Below are positions 62,510 to 64,000 of a stretch of 64,000 nt of DNA, in pieces. Positions within the stretch are counted from its first letter, which is position 1. Each line of letters begins with the position of its first letter. The stretch lies in assembly GCF_002210435.1 (NCBI RefSeq), contig NZ_MZMV01000032.1, forward strand, positions 16,174 to 80,173, in the 5' to 3' direction. The translations under genes and the position numbers were made by a program. The notes under the pieces were generated by a model. That model saw only the letters and a list, made by a program, of their open reading frames with translations, had not been told where the DNA came from and made no database searches. This stretch comes from Micromonospora wenchangensis (GTDB lineage Bacteria > Actinomycetota > Actinomycetes > Mycobacteriales > Micromonosporaceae).

Positions 62510-63865
62510 ATGACGACGATCCCGTACGACCCGCTGGCCCGGTACGCCGCCCGGCTGCACGCCGACCTCGGCGGCCGGCACCACGTCGCCTCCCCGCTCG
62601 GGGCCTGGCTGCTGCTGGCGCTCGCCGCACCGGCCGCCACCGGCGCGGTCCGGGACGAACTGGCCGAGGTGCTCGGGGTCGACGGGGAAACCGCAGCGGC
62701 GGCCGCCACCGCGCTGCTGGACCGGCCGCACCCGCTCGTGCCGTCGGCCACCGCCGTCTGGCACCGGCCCGGCACCGACCCCGACCGGTTGGCCGGCTGG
62801 TGGGACGGGCTGCCCCGGAGCACCGCCACCGGCCCGCTGCCCGACCGGGCGGGCCTGGACGCCTGGGCCCGTGAGCACACCCTCGGGCTGATCGACAGGT
62901 TCCCGCTGACCGTCTCCCCCCGGGTGCTGCTGGCGCTGGCGAGTGCCCTGGCCACCCGGATCTCCTGGGCCACCCCGTTCGACCTGGTGCCCGGCACGGC
63001 GCTCGGCCCCGACGACCCGCACGACGCGACCCGACCGGACGACGCACCCGCCCACCGGCCGGGCGCGGGGCACGGACCGGACCAGGAGCACGGGCACGGA
63101 CCGGACCAGGGGCACGGGTCGGCCGGGCCGGGCGGCGGCTGGGCGGGGCGGCTGGCCCGGGTGCTACGCAGCCCGGAACACGGGCACCGGGCCTGGATCG
63201 CGGCGACCGGGCCGGCCGGTGACGTCGCCGTGCACGCCGCCGGGGCGGTGGAGCGCGACGGGGCCGGGCTGGTGGTGCTCTCGGTGCTCGCCGACCCGGC
63301 GGTCCCGCCGGCCGACGTACTCGCCGCCGGCTACGCGCTGGCCGGCGCGGCGGTGGACGGCGAGCCGGCCCGCCGGTCGCTGTTCGACCTGCCGCTGGGC
63401 CCGGGTCCCCTCGGCACGCTGCGCGAGGAGCCGGTGCGCACCGCCGCCCGCGACGGCCGGGAGGAACGCCACCGGGCGGTGCTGCCCTGCTGGTCGGCCC
63501 GGGACGAGCACGACCTGACCGCCCCCGGGCTGGGGTTCGCGGCGGTGGGGCGGGCGCTGGGTGGGCTGCTCGGCGTCGACGTGGGCGTCGAGGCCCGGCA
63601 GACGACGGTGGCGCACTACGGCCGGTACGGCTTCGAGGCCGCCGCCGTGACCGGGGCGTTCGCCCTGACCAGCCTCCCGCCGGAGGGCGTACGCCGCAGC
63701 GCCGAGTTGCGGTTCGGGCACCCGTACGCGGTGCTGGCGGTGGCCACCGACCGCCGGGACGGCGCACCCGGGCCGTGGCACGGGCTGCCGGTCTTCTCCG
63801 CCTGGGTGGCCGAGCCCCGGGAACCGGTGGACAGCGACCTCGTCGACCCGCCCGAGTCCTGGTGA
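62510..63865 (+). CDS. Serpin-like protein
   Basis: A 451-residue protein with a distant serpin pattern: HHVASPLGAWLLLALAAPAA near the N-terminus (serpin ...SPLS...), ISWATPFD in the middle, and the C-terminal GHPYAVLAVATDRRDGAPGP then GLPVFSAWVAEP, matching the serpin end (...RPFLF... / PLFxGxVxxP). The region expected to be the reactive loop reads GFEAAAVTGAFALTSLPPEG, which keeps a small-residue hinge. A His/Gly/Asp low-complexity insert lies at ~180-210. No signal peptide, so cytoplasmic. Inhibitory activity is uncertain. Confidence 0.75.
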   Translation: MTTIPYDPLARYAARLHADLGGRHHVASPLGAWLLLALAAPAATGAVRDELAEVLGVDGETAAAAATALLDRPHPLVPSATAVWHRPGTDPDRLAGWWDGLPRSTATGPLPDRAGLDAWAREHTLGLIDRFPLTVSPRVLLALASALATRISWATPFDLVPGTALGPDDPHDATRPDDAPAHRPGAGHGPDQEHGHGPDQGHGSAGPGGGWAGRLARVLRSPEHGHRAWIAATGPAGDVAVHAAGAVERDGAGLVVLSVLADPAVPPADVLAAGYALAGAAVDGEPARRSLFDLPLGPGPLGTLREEPVRTAARDGREERHRAVLPCWSARDEHDLTAPGLGFAAVGRALGGLLGVDVGVEARQTTVAHYGRYGFEAAAVTGAFALTSLPPEGVRRSAELRFGHPYAVLAVATDRRDGAPGPWHGLPVFSAWVAEPREPVDSDLVDPPESW

Positions 63866-64000
63866 CCGGGGTCGGCCGGCCCTGACCGGCGTCGGCGCGG
63901 CCGAGGTCCGGCGGCGGCGACCAGGCCCGACCGCGACGTTCGCCCCCCGAGGCGGCACCGTCCCCGGGGGACCCGCCGCGGTCGGGGGTCCCGCTGCCGC

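Overview
The window is very GC-rich, with frequent GTG/TTG starts, short intergenic gaps, ATGA/GTGA gene overlaps and several leaderless transcripts (a TAnnnT box 6-7 nt before the start codon). Together with the DUF5753 regulator/DUF397 pair, a DUF574-type methyltransferase, the treXYZ set and an Rv3032-like glycosyltransferase, this points to an actinomycete chromosome. A member of the Micromonosporaceae is my best guess, by inference only. I saw no rRNA, tRNA, CRISPR array, integrase or transposase.

Layout. 1-3.4 kb: an XRE regulator cut by the left edge, a coupled 55-codon ORF, a TPR-type regulator and a NUDIX hydrolase. 3.5-12.8 kb: central carbon and storage metabolism, with treX-treY-treZ (glycogen to trehalose) divergent from a GT4 alpha-glucan synthase, then citrate synthase behind a strong shared terminator. 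13-17.4 kb: a three-gene envelope-type operon (small membrane protein, NoeA-like methyltransferase, membrane sulfatase) and a VOC protein. 17.4-18.7 kb: a non-coding stretch with a 161-bp inverted-repeat element and an 18-bp tandem repeat, then an AraC regulator.

18.8-28.6 kb is the most interesting block. It is a tightly overlapped ten-gene operon: asparaginase-like amidohydrolase, MDR dehydrogenase, MmgE/PrpD, PuuE-type cyclic amidohydrolase, a complete SsuABC-like importer, HpcH/HpaI aldolase, SDR and a LacI regulator. Four TTGnGCAA boxes precede it. The enzyme set reads as a route for importing and degrading a cyclic imide or ureide: ring opening, deamidation, hydration, oxidation, retro-aldol cleavage.

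28.7-38.4 kb: a two-component system operonic with GT39 and GT2/GtrA glycosyltransferases, a Ser/Thr kinase, an OsmC/Ohr-like protein, a transglycosylase-like protein and a DivIVA-like protein. 38.5-43.4 kb: a signalling island with a CheY-like receiver, three STAS proteins, a PAS-GAF-PP2C phosphatase and, translationally coupled to it, a B12-binding protein carrying the W-x9-EH and E-x-H motifs of CarH photoreceptors but no DNA-binding domain. This suggests light- or cobalamin-controlled partner switching.

43.4-64 kb: NDH-2, a secreted three-repeat protein, a second LacI regulator, a molybdopterin oxidoreductase/flavin reductase/DUF6510 operon, and a TerC-family gene behind a yybP-ykoY manganese riboswitch with a visible ribosome-site-sequestering hairpin. 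These are followed by DUF2267/DUF2795, pirin, a membrane-anchored protein, DedA and MOSC genes, a DUF574 methyltransferase, XRE/DUF397, a diguanylate cyclase, a PemK/MazF-like protein, an ECF sigma factor with its YCII/DGPF partner, a methyltransferase, a NUDIX hydrolase and a serpin-like protein.
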